From Pelobates cultripes (lineage: Eukaryota > Chordata > Amphibia > Anura > Pelobatidae), in assembly GCA_933207985.1 (NCBI GenBank), contig OW240921.1, positions 20,221,044-20,285,043 of the forward strand: a stretch of DNA of 64,000 nt, in the 5' to 3' direction. The notes below the pieces were generated by a model. That model searched no databases. It was given only the letters and a program-made list of their open reading frames with translations, and had not been told where the DNA came from. The position numbers and the translations under genes are program-made. Of this stretch, positions 43,819 to 55,399 are shown one piece after another. Every line of letters begins with the position of its first letter. The first letter of the stretch is position 1.

Positions 43819-45996
43819 TTATTCCAAAAAGTTGAAAAGGTCAAAATCAATGTTTAAACCTATAGGGGCAAGAGTTTTTAAATTGTATGCCCATTCCATT
43901 TCTTTTTTACCTAATATTTTCTTAATATCTCCCCCTCTCCACGGAATGCTACAAGTATCAATTCCAATACATTTGAGATATTTTGGATTTTTTCCATGTT
44001 GTAGGAAATGTTTCGAAACTGAGTGATTCTCATAGCCTTTTAGAATATTCCTACAGTGTTCAGCCAATCTTGTTTTAAGGTCTCTAGTGGTCATGCCCAC
44101 ATATTGAAGACCACAAGGGCATTCTAGGAGATAAATTACGTTTTTTGTGTTGCAGTGAATAAAGTGTTTTATTTGGTGTACTTTATGTGTTACTGTTGAT
44201 GTAAATGATGTCGTTTTTGATTTAATGGTATCACTAGTCCGCTTACATACTATGCATCTGTTGCATTTAAAATAACCGCTAGGTTTAGTTAAAAAGGTGG
44301 AGGGACTAGGGGATAAGGTGCTCTGTTTTGTATAATTATTTGTAAGGATGGACTTAAAGCTGGGTGCCCCTCTAAATATAACTTGTGGTTTCTCAGGGAT
44401 AATCCCAGATAAAGTCTCATCCTGTTTTAATATATGCCAATGTTTGTTTATAATTCTCTTCATAACATTGCTTTTGTTATTGAAGTCGAAAATAATTGGC
44501 AATACTGGGGCAATTTTGGTCTCTTTTTGATTTTTATATTCTAATAATTCAGATCTATTAGTAGCACTGATATTTTTTAATGTATTTTCTAAATTGCTTG
44601 TAGAATAATTTTTTTGAGCAAATTTATTAGACATCAATTTGGATTGTTCCTCAAAATCTTGCGTAAGGGAACAATTCCTGCGTAAACAAAGAAGTTGACT
44701 TTTGGGAATTCCTTGGAGCCAATGTTTATGATGGCAACTGGATACATCAATAACATTATTGGTACAAACTTCTTTAAAAAAAGTTTTAGTATGAATGTGA
44801 TCATTGCTAATAAAAACCTCTAAGTCTAAAAAGTGAATGGAAGATTTGCTATAATCCCAGGTTAAAATAATACCTTTATCATTAGTATTGAGGTGTTGTA
44901 GAAATAAGTTCAGAGAGTTCTCAGGGCCATCCCAGATAAAAAACAAATCATCTATGTATCTAAAATAGGTGACCAGGATTGTCTGCCAGCTATGCCCTCC
45001 AAAAATGGCAGTGGATTCCCAGTCTGCCATAAATAGGTTGGCATAGCTGGGTGCAAACCTGGTCCCCATGGCAGTGCCCTGTATTTGTAAGTAAAAAGAG
45101 TCTAAAAACCAGAAAAAATTATTTTTTAAAATAATATTAATACCTTGAATGATAAAATCAATCTGATGGTCAGGGATGTTTTTCTCCGCTTTTAAAATAT
45201 TTTCTACTGCTTGACAGCCTTGATCGTGACGGATAATAGTATATAGAGATTGTACATCACAAGTTACTAAAATATATGTGTTTTTCCATGTAAAATTATT
45301 TAAAAATCGCAGTAAAGTCATAGAGTCTTTTAAATATGACTTTGTACGTTTCACTGAGGGCTGTAAAAGAATGTCTAGGTATTCTGATAAATTGGATAAA
45401 ATAGACTTAATCCCTGAGACAATAGGCCTCCCAGGAGGGTTTGTAATATTCTTATGAATTTTTGGTAGGAAATATATAACAGGGATGATAGGATGGGATA
45501 TATTCAAATATTCAAATTCTTGTTTGGTTAAAATATTTTGTTCACGACCCTTAATTAAAAAGGACGTTAAAACTTGTTGGATTTTTGATGTTGGGTCATG
45601 TGTTAATTTTTCATAGACTGTACAATCATTTAGTTGTCTCATAGCCTCTTTGATATACATGTCTTTAGTTAAAATAACAATACCTCCCCCTTTATCTGCA
45701 GATTTTATAACAATATTTTCGTCTTTTTGGAGTTGTTGTAATGCTGTACGTTCTGCTTGTGTAAGGTTATCTTGGTCGTATTTATTTTTCTGAATTTTCT
45801 CTAGGTCTTTAGTCACTAATTTTTCAAAAACTTCTAAAGGACCTGATTTAAAGCTGGAAGGAAAGAAAGTCGAATTTTTCTTTAAAGAAGTGGAAATAAC
45901 TTTCTGTGATCCTATCAATGGGATAGCTGTAGATTGTGAATTGGAGATTTCTGCATCTTTGTGAGCAAAAAATCTTTTTAAGGTGGCTTTTCTAAA
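43819..45996 (-). CDS. PLE left copy: RT plus GIY-YIG endonuclease (5' truncated)
   Basis: An open frame of about 700 codons. RT blocks: KSADKGGGIVIL, PGRPIVSGI, CDVQSLYT (catalytic Asp), GTAMGTRFAPSYANLFM and YFRYIDDLFF (catalytic Asp pair). C-terminal part: CNRCIVCK cysteines, then VIYLLECPCGLQYVGMTTR of the GIY-YIG nuclease, ending IPWRGGDIKKILGKKEMEW. The frame continues further upstream to a Met at 46143. Those 50 or so residues come from reading the right copy backwards across the junction and are not PLE protein. The RT is intact by eye, but the natural N-terminus is absent. Confidence 0.88.
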   Translation of the reverse strand, partial: FRKATLKRFFAHKDAEISNSQSTAIPLIGSQKVISTSLKKNSTFFPSSFKSGPLEVFEKLVTKDLEKIQKNKYDQDNLTQAERTALQQLQKDENIVIKSADKGGGIVILTKDMYIKEAMRQLNDCTVYEKLTHDPTSKIQQVLTSFLIKGREQNILTKQEFEYLNISHPIIPVIYFLPKIHKNITNPPGRPIVSGIKSILSNLSEYLDILLQPSVKRTKSYLKDSMTLLRFLNNFTWKNTYILVTCDVQSLYTIIRHDQGCQAVENILKAEKNIPDHQIDFIIQGINIILKNNFFWFLDSFYLQIQGTAMGTRFAPSYANLFMADWESTAIFGGHSWQTILVTYFRYIDDLFFIWDGPENSLNLFLQHLNTNDKGIILTWDYSKSSIHFLDLEVFISNDHIHTKTFFKEVCTNNVIDVSSCHHKHWLQGIPKSQLLCLRRNCSLTQDFEEQSKLMSNKFAQKNYSTSNLENTLKNISATNRSELLEYKNQKETKIAPVLPIIFDFNNKSNVMKRIINKHWHILKQDETLSGIIPEKPQVIFRGAPSFKSILTNNYTKQSTLSPSPSTFLTKPSGYFKCNRCIVCKRTSDTIKSKTTSFTSTVTHKVHQIKHFIHCNTKNVIYLLECPCGLQYVGMTTRDLKTRLAEHCRNILKGYENHSVSKHFLQHGKNPKYLKCIGIDTCSIPWRGGDIKKILGKKEMEWAYNLKTLAPIGLNIDFDLFNFLE

Positions 45997-46004
45997 ACTA
46001 AAAG

Positions 46005-46745
46005 ACAAAATGTCAACATTTACTGAAACACAAGTTTTTAAACAAAATTCCATTCTTATCCAAAATAAGATTGAAAAAGTAGAAATGGACACAAAACACA
46101 TCAAGGTAAAGAAATATATTCGAGATAAACAAGACTTCTCCAATAATCAGGTTCGTTCCTACCACAAAAGAAATATTTCAGATAATAGACCTTACTCATC
46201 CTCTATGACCTACCAAAATGACCAAATATCCAAAATACACCATCACCGTTTGCCTAGAAGAGAAAGCCAATATCCCTCTCACCCCCCATAAGAAAACTAT
46301 CTTTTACCTCATCATGAAACTATCCCTCTAATCGATCACAAGCTGTCAGTAAATACCACAATTATCAAACTCAACCAAGACACCTACCCCACCATCAGCA
46401 CAAGTCACCCCCAGTTATACACAATACCATTAATCACACTAATAATACTCATCACTCCCCTGGTTTATACCAGAATGAAAGGAATACTACACCAAAAATC
46501 CAAAGACCAAGATATGCACAAAGACAATTTGAAGTACAAAGAACTCCCCCAAGTTATGTTCACAACAACAGGTATCAACTGTTATCTGTGGATTCAGAAA
46601 CAGATAACGACGACTATTTTTTAGAATTAAGTACACAAAACAACGCCTATGCACTAACGCCACACCCTACAAAAACCAAAAAACGAAGTTTAAATTTAGA
46701 GGAAGGAGAAGTGGTAGAAGACTCCAAAAGAGAAAGGTTAGACAA
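46005..46745 (+). pseudogene. PLE right copy: N-terminal coding region, frame-broken
   Basis: Frames 46010-46291 (MSTFTETQVFKQ..., lysine-rich) and about 46560-46745 (DSETDNDDYFLELS, then LNLEEGEVVED, acidic) look like coding sequence. They lie in different frames from each other and from the RT frame that opens near 46750. Either they are decayed or the element uses an extra ORF or frameshifting. Confidence 0.5.
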
Positions 46746-46749
46746 TCAT

Positions 46750-49079
46750 TAACCAAACAAAATGAAAAAGATCTTGGAATTTTTAATTTATCCCAAAAGG
46801 TATTAACATCCACCCAAATATCTGTCCTAACTAAGGGCCTAAAGTTTGCTCCTACAAATCCTTTTAAACCTTTTAAAGCTTTTATAGATATTAACAAGTT
46901 TGTTAGAAAAGCCACCTTAAAAAGATTTTTTGCTCACAAATATGCAGAAATCTCCAATTCACAATCTACAGCTATCCCATTGATAGGATCACAGAAAGTT
47001 ATTTCCACTTCTTTAAAGAAAAATTCGACTTTCTTTCCTTCCAGCTTTAAATCAGGTCCTTTAGAAGTTTTTGAAAAATTAGTGACTAAAGACCTAGAGA
47101 AAATTCAGAAAAATAAATACGACCAAGATAACCTTACACAAGCAGAACGTACAGCATTACAACAACTCCAAAAAGACAAAAATATTGTTATAAAATCTGC
47201 AGATAAAGGGGGAGGTATTGTTATTTTAACTAAAGACATGTATATCAAAGAGGCTATGAGACAACTAAATGATTGTACAGTCTATGAAAAATTAACACAT
47301 GACCCAACATCAAAAATCCAACAAGTTTTAACGTCCTTTTTAATTAAGGGTCGTGAACAAAATATTTTAACCAAACAAGAATTTGAATATTTGAATATAT
47401 CCCATCCTATCATCCCTGTTATATATTTCCTACCAAAAATTCATAAGAATATTACAAACCCTCCTGGGAGGCCTATTGTCTCAGGGATTAAGTCTATTTT
47501 ATCCAATTTATCAGAATACCTAGACATTCTTTTACAGCCCTCAGTGAAACGTACAAAGTCATATTTAAAAGACTCTATGACTTTACTGCGATTTTTAAAT
47601 AATTTTACATGGAAAAACACATATATTTTAGTAACTTGTGATGTACAATCTCTATATACTATTATCCGTCACGATCAAGGCTGTCAAGCAGTAGAAAATA
47701 TTTTAAAAGCGGAGAAAAACATCCCTGACCATCAGATTGATTTTATCATTCAAGATATTAATATTATTTTAAAAAATAACTTTTTCTGGTTTTTAGACTC
47801 TTTTTACTTACAAATACAGGGCACTGCCATGGGGACCAGGTTTGCACCCAGCTATGCCAACCTATTTATGGCAGACTGGGAATCCACTGCCATTTTTGGA
47901 GGGCATAGCTGGCAGACAAACCTGGTCACCTATTTTAGATACATAGATGATTTGTTTTTTATCTGGGATGGCCCTGAGAACTCTCTGAACTTATTTCTAC
48001 AACACCTCAATACTAATGATAAAGGTATTATTTTAACCTGGGATTATAGCAAATCTTCCATTCACTTTTTAGACTTAGAGGTTTTTATTAGCAATGATCA
48101 TATTCATACTAAAACTTTTTTTAAAGAAGTTTGTACCAATAATGTTATTGATGTATCCAGTTGCCATCATAAACCTTGGCTCCAAGGAATTCCCAAAAGT
48201 CAACTTCTTCGTTTACGCAGGAATTGTTCCCTTACGCAAGATTTTGAGGAACAATCCAAATTGATGTCTAATAAATTTGCTCAAAAAAATTATTCTACAA
48301 GCAATTTAGAAAATACATTAAAAAATATCAGTGCTACTAATAGATCTGAATTATTAGAATATAAAAATCAAAAAGAGACTAAAATTGCCCCAGTATTGCC
48401 AATTATTTTCGACTTCAATAACAAAAGCAATGTTATGAAGAGAATTATAAACAAACATTGGCATATATTAAAACAGGATGAGACTTTATCTGGGATTATC
48501 CCTGAGAAACCACAAGTTATATTTAGAGGGGCACCCAGCTTTAAGTCCATCCTTACAAATAATTATACAAAACAGAGCACCTTATCCCCTAGTCCCTCCA
48601 CCTTTTTAACTAAACCTAGCGGTTATTTTAAATGCAACAGATGCATAGTATGTAAGCGGACTAGTGATACCATTAAATCAAAAACGACATCATTTACATC
48701 AACAGTAACACATAAAGTACACCAAATAAAACACTTTATTCACTGCAACACAAAAAACGTAATTTATCTCCTAGAATGCCCTTGTGGTCTTCAATATGTG
48801 GGCATGACCACTAGAGACCTTAAAACAAGATTGGCTGAACACTGTAGGAATATTCTAAAAGGCTATGAGAATCACTCAGTTTCGAAACATTTCCTACAAC
48901 ATGGAAAAAATCCAAAATATCTCAAATGTATTGGAATTGATACTTGTAGCATTCCGTGGAGAGGGGGAGATATTAAGAAAATATTAGGTAAAAAAGAAAT
49001 GGAATGGGCATACAATTTAAAAACTCTTGCCCCTATAGGTTTAAACATTGATTTTGACCTTTTCAACTTTTTGGAATAA
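46750..49079 (+). CDS. PLE right copy: RT plus GIY-YIG endonuclease
   Basis: The frame is open from about 46750, includes LTSTQISVLTKGLKFAPTNP as a PLE N-terminal motif, and runs to the stop at 49079. RT motifs (CDVQSLYT, GTAMGTRFAP, YIDDLFF) and the GIY-YIG core (IYLLECPCGLQYVGMT) are all present. It differs from the left copy by about five residues in the shared 699. PLE RT copies the transcript at a nick made by the GIY-YIG nuclease. No ATG precedes the motif block in this frame, so the true start is unknown. Confidence 0.88.
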
Positions 49080-49959
49080 TACAATTTGGACCTATATTTT
49101 TAATATTTTTTAATATTTGTTACCATCTTTTTTTAAACCCATTCTTATCCATTTTTCATTTATTTATCTTTTATTATTATTATTGTTTTTTTATTACTTT
49201 TAACTAAATGTTTCTTATATGTTCTATCTTGCTTAAATTCTACTACAATTAATAATTTCTATCAGCCTCATAACAATTTCTCCTTTCACCATGTATATAT
49301 ATATACTGTAATTTTCTTAATTATTTTTAATATGTGCAGATCGATTATATATGGCTTCATGTGTAATATTGTTTTCATAATATATATGTTTAATATGTGC
49401 ATATCGATTATATTTGATTACATGTGTTATATGCTCAATATGAGCACTTTAAATTCATGCCTATATATATTTCAATGTGGAGCCTTCTGCTCCGTTTCTG
49501 TGCCTCCCCCTTTTCTGATTATGCAGGGAGGTGCTCCCTCCCACTCTGTCACACATGCGTTCCACTGAGTTGGAACGCATGTGTTCCATCCCATTATCAC
49601 GTGACGCGGAAGCAATTTCGGCCGCGCGTCACGTGATAATGACGCATGCGTTTCACTTGGTTGAAACGCATGCGTTCCATCCAAACACCACGTGACGCGG
49701 AAGTAGTTAGATCCGCATGTCACGTGATCGCTTGTTTTATGTTGGTTTAAGTGTTTCAAATGCTCGTTTTTATTTCTGCTTTTTATATAAATACCATACT
49801 CCCTTATATTTTACAAATATACCCTTTTACTCTCATTTTGCTTATACACAAAATATATAATATTCCAATGACGCCATTCTGGCGGGAATTTCAAATTTCC
49901 ATAGAAGTACTGTATGTTATATAAACCCTTGTATGTCAGGTGTGCTTTCCTTTATAATT

Positions 49960-50000
49960 ATCTACTTGAAGAAGCCTTTTGAGGCGAAACGCGTCTAGAT
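49960..50000 (+). ncRNA. Hammerhead-like motif, PLE right copy
   Basis: Stem I ATCTA (49960-49964) pairs with TAGAT (49996-50000). Between are CTTGAAGA (core with one extra base relative to CUGANGA), an unpaired A, stem II GCC/GGC, GAA, ACGCGT and C. It lies about 0.9 kb after the ORF stop, as the motif at 32531 lies about 0.8 kb after its ORF. Confidence 0.45.
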
Positions 50001-50813
50001 ATTAGTATTTATTTTATTTATTTCTAATAAAGAATTTTATTTGGCATAAAATATTTTATTGCCATTTTCTTTATACTTAATTTATTTTATTATTTTTTAG
50101 TAAAATACCTGCACCTGACCTACATCTACAAAGAATTGAAAGAATCCAGAGGTGGGGATTATACCACCTAAGCGTCTACACTGAGCAGTACAAATCTGCT
50201 CTATACTGTGTAAGTAATTTTCTATATACCACCATTTTATATTACAAACAGAGAGCACTATTTTTTTATTCTCTTAATTTTGGGTTAAACTGATTGGAAC
50301 ACCGAATACGGATCTAGAATTCTCCAATCAAAGCACTACTCTGCATATCCTTGAGTGGGGATCATTCCACTTCATGCGCATATATTGGAGCTAAATTTTA
50401 GCTCCAAAAAGTGTAAGTAGGACTTTTTACACCATTCCAATATTTACATTGTGATTGATATACTGTACCATTGGAGTTGTTTCTTTTTTCTGTTTTCCTT
50501 TTATATACGTACCTCACCGGATTCAAGTACATCATTGTGAAGTCCCAACCCCGTCTGACGTCCTAAAGATTTACTACCTCTACAAGGAGAAACTACTATA
50601 ACGAACATTTGATAAGTGCTCTGGACTTTTATTCATTTATCTTATTTTATATATTTGTTATATTTATTTCATTCAGGCGCACCCTTACCTTCTTTTGTCT
50701 TTTTATTTCTTGTATTTAGGGGATCATAGGGGATTCCCCTTTTAGGTGTGCTGCCTTCTCACTTATTCTGTGGCAGTTAAGCGCTGATTTTTTCTATTTT
50801 TAAAACCATAATT

Positions 50814-51756
50814 GATAAAAAAAAAAAGGGGCTGTGTTGAGTAGATTCGTGCACCTGATTATTATGGGCAAATTCAGCCCATGGCAGCAACTCTACCCAA
50901 TCGTCTTGATGTTCTGATGTGAAACAGAATGGCGATGGTAAGAAGAAGAAAGATTAAGGTTGATACCTAATTGTTTACAAAATGCCCTCCAGAACCGTGA
51001 AACAAATTGCGGACCCCTGTCGGAAACAATATCTTGGGGTATGCCATGTAAACGTACCACCTCCCTTATAAAAAAAGAAGCCAGTTCGGAAGAAGAAGGT
51101 AATTTGATAAGTGGAACCAGATGGGACATTCCCGGATACCCTGCCAGTTTGGAGTCATGAACAAGGGATAGGACTCTTTTTTGATAGGCTAAGGGCACGT
51201 ACGATTTTCCCTGGGGAACAGTCAATGAAGTACGATCCTGGAATTTGGATAGTTCTTCCATCAACCCTGAAGAGATTTTAGCAAGAACAGTGGCTACTAT
51301 GCGATCAGCAGGGATTATGGAGGAAATAGGGTTTCGGGAGGTGGTAAATGTTCATATTGGTGGGATAGGGCATCAGCTTTAGTATTTTTTGATGTTACAA
51401 TGTAATTGAAACGAGTTAAAAATAAGGACCACCTGATTTGCCTGTCGGACATTCTTTTGGCTTCACCGAAATAAGAAAGGTTCTTATGGTCAGTAAGAAT
51501 GGTAATAGGGACGGGTGACCCTTCTAGCAAGTGACGCCATTCTTTAAGAGCAGAAATAATAGCCAACAATTCCCTATCCTCGATATCATATCTTTTTTTC
51601 TTTTCCGTTAACTTCTTGGAAAAAAATCCACAGGGATGTAGAGGTTGATCATCCGAAGGTCTTTGAGAAAGTACAGCCCCTATACCTGTTTCTGATGCAT
51701 CTACCTCAAGTAGAAAAGGATGGGAAGGATTGGGATGTCTTAATACTGGTGCTGAA
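50814..51756 (-). pseudogene. Second antisense Gypsy element: RNase H and integrase pieces
   Basis: On the minus strand: [16 protein letters not shown] and [11 protein letters not shown] (RNase H, about 51700-51480), ending KNTKADALS; then, in another frame from 51264, a shortened integrase with [14 protein letters not shown] and [11 protein letters not shown]; then HNNQVHESTQHSPFF up to 50814. The integrase zinc domain is deleted. The PLE pair inserted in the integrase coding sequence. At 51757 the homology stops at the next unit. Confidence 0.8.
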
Positions 51757-52106
51757 TAGTGATGTCGCAAACCCGAAAATTTCGGTTCGCGAACGGCGAA
51801 CGCGAACTTCAGCAAATGTTTGCGAACTGGCGAACCGGGCGAACCACCATAGACTTCAAGGGGCAGGCAAATTTTAAAACACACAGGGACTCTTTCTGGC
51901 CACAATAGTGATGGAAAAGTTGTTTCAAGGGGACTAACACCTGGACTGTGGCATGCCGGAGGGGGATCCATGGCAAAACTCCCATGGAAAATTACACAGT
52001 TGATGCAGAGTCTGGTCTTAATCCATAAAGGGCAGAAATCACCTAACATTCCTAAATCACAATGAATATGGATTGACACCTGACATATGACATATTGACA
52101 CCTTGA

Positions 52107-53998
52107 CATATGGATTGACACCTGTCCTCAGAGCCCCTGATACACACTGACACAGAGCAGAATAGAGACTGTTCCTCCTACATGGGGTCACTTGGCAGAT
52201 ATGGATTGACACCTGTCCTCAGAGATCATGATACACACTGACACAGAGCAGAATAGAGACTGTTCCTCCTACATAGGGTCACTTGGCAGATATGGATTGA
52301 CACCTGTCCTCAGAGACCATGATACACACTGACACAGAGTAGAATAGAGACTGTTCCCCCTACATAGGGTCACTTGGCAGATATGGATTGACACCTGTCC
52401 TCAGAGATTATGATACACACTGACACAGAGCAGAATAGAGACTGTTCCTCCTACATAGGGTCACTTGGCAGATATGGATTGACACCTGTCCTCAGAGATC
52501 ATGATACACACTGACACAGAGCAGATTAGAGACTATTCCTCCTAAATAGGGTCACTTGGCAGATATGGATTGACACCTGTCCTCAGAGCCCCCGATACAC
52601 ACTGACACAGAGCAGAATAGGGACTGTTCCTCCTACTTAGGGTCACTTGGCAGATATGGATTGACACCTGTCCTCAGAGCCCCCGATACACACTGACACA
52701 GAGCAGAATAGGGACTGTTCCTCCTACATAGGGTCACTTGGCAGATATGGATTGAAACCTGTCCTCAGAGACCATGATACACACTGACACAGAGCAGAAT
52801 AGAGACTGTTCCCCTACTGTGTCAGTGTGGCAGATATGGATTGACACCTGTCCTCAGAGACCATGATACACACTGACACAGAGCAGAATAGAGACTGTTC
52901 CTCCTACATAGGGTCACTTGGCAGATATGGATTGACACCTGTCCTCAGAGCCCCTGATACACACTGACACAGAGCAGAATAGAGACTGTCCCCCCTACAT
53001 AGGGTCACTTGGCAGATATGGATTGACACCTGTCCTCAGAGATCATGATACACACTGACACAGAGCAGAATAGAGACTGTTCCTCCTACATAGGGTCACT
53101 TGGCAGATATGGATTGACACCTGTCCTCAGAGACCATGATACACACTGACACAGAGCAGAATAGAGACTGTTCCCCTACATGGTCACTTGGCAGATATGG
53201 ATTGACACCTGTCCTCAGAGACCATGATACACACTGACACAGAGCAGAATAGAGACTGTTCTCCTACATAGGGTCACTTGGCAGATATGAATTGACACCT
53301 GTCCTCAGAGATCATGATACACACTGACACAGAGCAGAATAGAGACTGTTTCCCCTATATAGGGTCACTTGGCAGATATGGATTGACACCTGTCCTCCGA
53401 GACCATGATACACACTGACACAGAGCAGAATAGAGACTGTTCCCCCTACATAGAGTCACTTGGCAGATATGGATTGACACCTGTCCTCCGAGACCATGAT
53501 ACACACTGACACAGAGCAGAATAGGGACTGTTCCTCCTGCATAGGGTCACTTGGCAGATATGGATTGACACCTGTTCTCAGAGACCATGATACACACTGA
53601 CACAGAGCAGAATAGAGACTGTTCCCCCTACATAGGGTCACTTGGCAGATATGGATTGACACCTGTCCTCAGAGACCATGATACACACTGACACAGAGCA
53701 GAATAGAAACTGTTCCCCCTACATCGGGTCACTTGGCAGTTATGGATTGACACCTGTCCTCAGAGACCATGATACACACTGACACAGAGCAGAATAGGGA
53801 CTGTTCCTCCTACATAGGGTCACTTGGCAGATATGGATTGACACCTGTCCTCAGAGACCATGATACACACTGACACAGAGCACGATAGAGACTGTTCCCC
53901 CTACATAGGGTCACTTGGCAGATATGGATTGACACCTGTCCTCAGAGCCCCTGATACACACTGACACAAAGCAGAATAGGGACTGTTCCCCCTACATC
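52107..53998. repeat. 91-bp minisatellite, about 21 copies
   Basis: Units contain GATATGGATTGACACCTGTC, TGATACACACTGACACAGAG and GGGTCACTTGGC, with period 91 (for example CTTGGCAGA at 52191 and 52282). Copies differ by a few per cent. Minus frames with MSIHICQ are repeat artefacts. Confidence 0.92.
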
Positions 53999-54002
53999 GG
54001 GT

Positions 54003-55355
54003 CACAAGGACAAGCTGCAGGCTTCCTGGCAGGGCCCATACAAGGTGTTAGAGCAGGTTTGTGATACCACCTTTGTGATCGGTGCGGTCACAGGCACGGG
54101 AGGTAAGCGCATGCTCCATGTGAACATGCTCAAGCCATACCACGAGCGCACGGAAGAGGTAACCGCGATCTGTGCACCTGCCACTGAAGATTATGGTAAT
54201 TTGCCACTCCCAGATCTCCTAGACCTAGAGGGCCAGAGCGGAGACCTGGGAGAAGTACAGTTAGGAGAACGGTTAGACCCCCAGGAGTGAACCCAGGTCC
54301 AAAGACTAATCCAGGACAAGGGGGGCACGTTTTCCAACCTACCTGGGTACAGTCCGTTAACCACTCACAAAGTTGAAACCCTAGACCAAACCCCCCTTCG
54401 CCAAACCGCCTATCGCATACCCGAAGCAGTTAAAGAAAATATTCAGAAAGAAATTGAGGAAATGATGCAGTTAGGGGTGATAGAACACTCTGACAGCCCC
54501 TGGGCCTCCCCAGTAGTACTAGTACCGAAACGGGACGGCACGACCCGTTTCTGTGTAGACTACCGGAGGCTAAACGATAAAACAACCTCAGACGCCTCGT
54601 CTATGCCCCAGATAGACGAGCTCCTAGACAAAATGGCCAGAGGCCAGTACCTCCCCACAATAGATCTGTGCAAGGGGTACTGGCAAATTCCATTAGCCGA
54701 GGACGCCATCCACAAGTCGGCATTTGTCACCTCGTTTGGCCTGTATCAGTTTAAGGCCATGCCATTCGGGATGAAGAATGTCCCTGCTAACTTTCAGAGG
54801 ATGGTAGATCGGCTACTGGATGGGTTTCAGGAGTATGCCTGCGCCTACTTGGATGATATAGCCATTTTTAGCTGCTCCTGGCCCTAACACCTGACCCACA
54901 TAGGAGCAGTACTAGACCGGATTAGAGAGGCCGGACTGACCATAAAGCCCAGTAAGTGCCATATAGGAACGCGTAAAAACCTCCCCAAGATAGTAGTATG
55001 GGCCCCAGAGTGTGAACAGGCCTTCCAACAGCTCAAGACGGCGCTCATTAAATCATCTGTACTTTCTGCTCCTGATCCAACTAAACGCTTTCTCGTCCAT
55101 ACAGACGCTTCTATGTTTGGATTGGGAGCAGTACTGAGCCAAGTCGGAGCAGATGGCGGCGAGCAACCTGGGGCTTATCTAAGCAGGAAACTTTTGCGCA
55201 GGGAAGTAGATACACTGCCATTGAAAAGGAGTGCCTGGCAGTGGTGTGGGCCCTCAAAAAGCTGCAACCTTACTTGTATGGACAACCGTTTACCTTACTC
55301 ACAGATCACAACAAATTTGGGGCACTGCGCGTGCAATCTAATGTGCCACCAGATA
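54003..55355 (+). pseudogene. Gypsy-like pol fragment with integrase end before RT (Gmr1-like order)
   Basis: 54024-54287 reads WQGPYKVLEQ then HVNMLKPYHER, the GPY/F module that normally closes integrase. After a TGA at 54288 the same frame leads into the RT: QTAYRIPEAVKE, SPVVLVPKRDGTTRFCVDYR, TIDLCKGYWQIPL, MPFGMKN and YLDDIAIF. A deletion follows. RNase H ([14 protein letters not shown], then, after a frame change, TDHNKFG) ends at about 55355. Integrase before RT is the Gmr1-type order of some deuterostome Gypsy elements. A fusion of two elements is the alternative. Confidence 0.7.
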
Positions 55356-55399
55356 GGGGTGGTGTGTTTAGTAATATTTTTATCAGTTTAATCCCTGTT

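Larger units (their letters stand above)
42238..50800. mobile_element. Head-to-head pair of Penelope-like elements (giant inverted repeat)
   Basis: Arms 42238-45996 (minus orientation) and 46903 to about 50660 (plus) are near-identical reverse complements. The spacer 45997-46902 is the unique 5' part of the right copy. One direct duplication, TTAAAACCATAATT, flanks the pair (42224-42237 and 50800-50813), so it is one insertion. The right copy also extends about 135 bases past the left at its 3' end. The left copy is truncated at both ends. Confidence 0.9.

Noticed and set aside
44348..44530. 60-codon frames shared by both PLE arms (also 48368-48550), and 70-codon frames at 43814 and 48872
   Set aside because: They are antisense shadows of the PLE coding sequence.
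52107..53998. Regularly spaced repeats resembling a CRISPR array
   Set aside because: The 91-bp units are contiguous and homogeneous with no unique spacers, in a vertebrate genome. It is a minisatellite.
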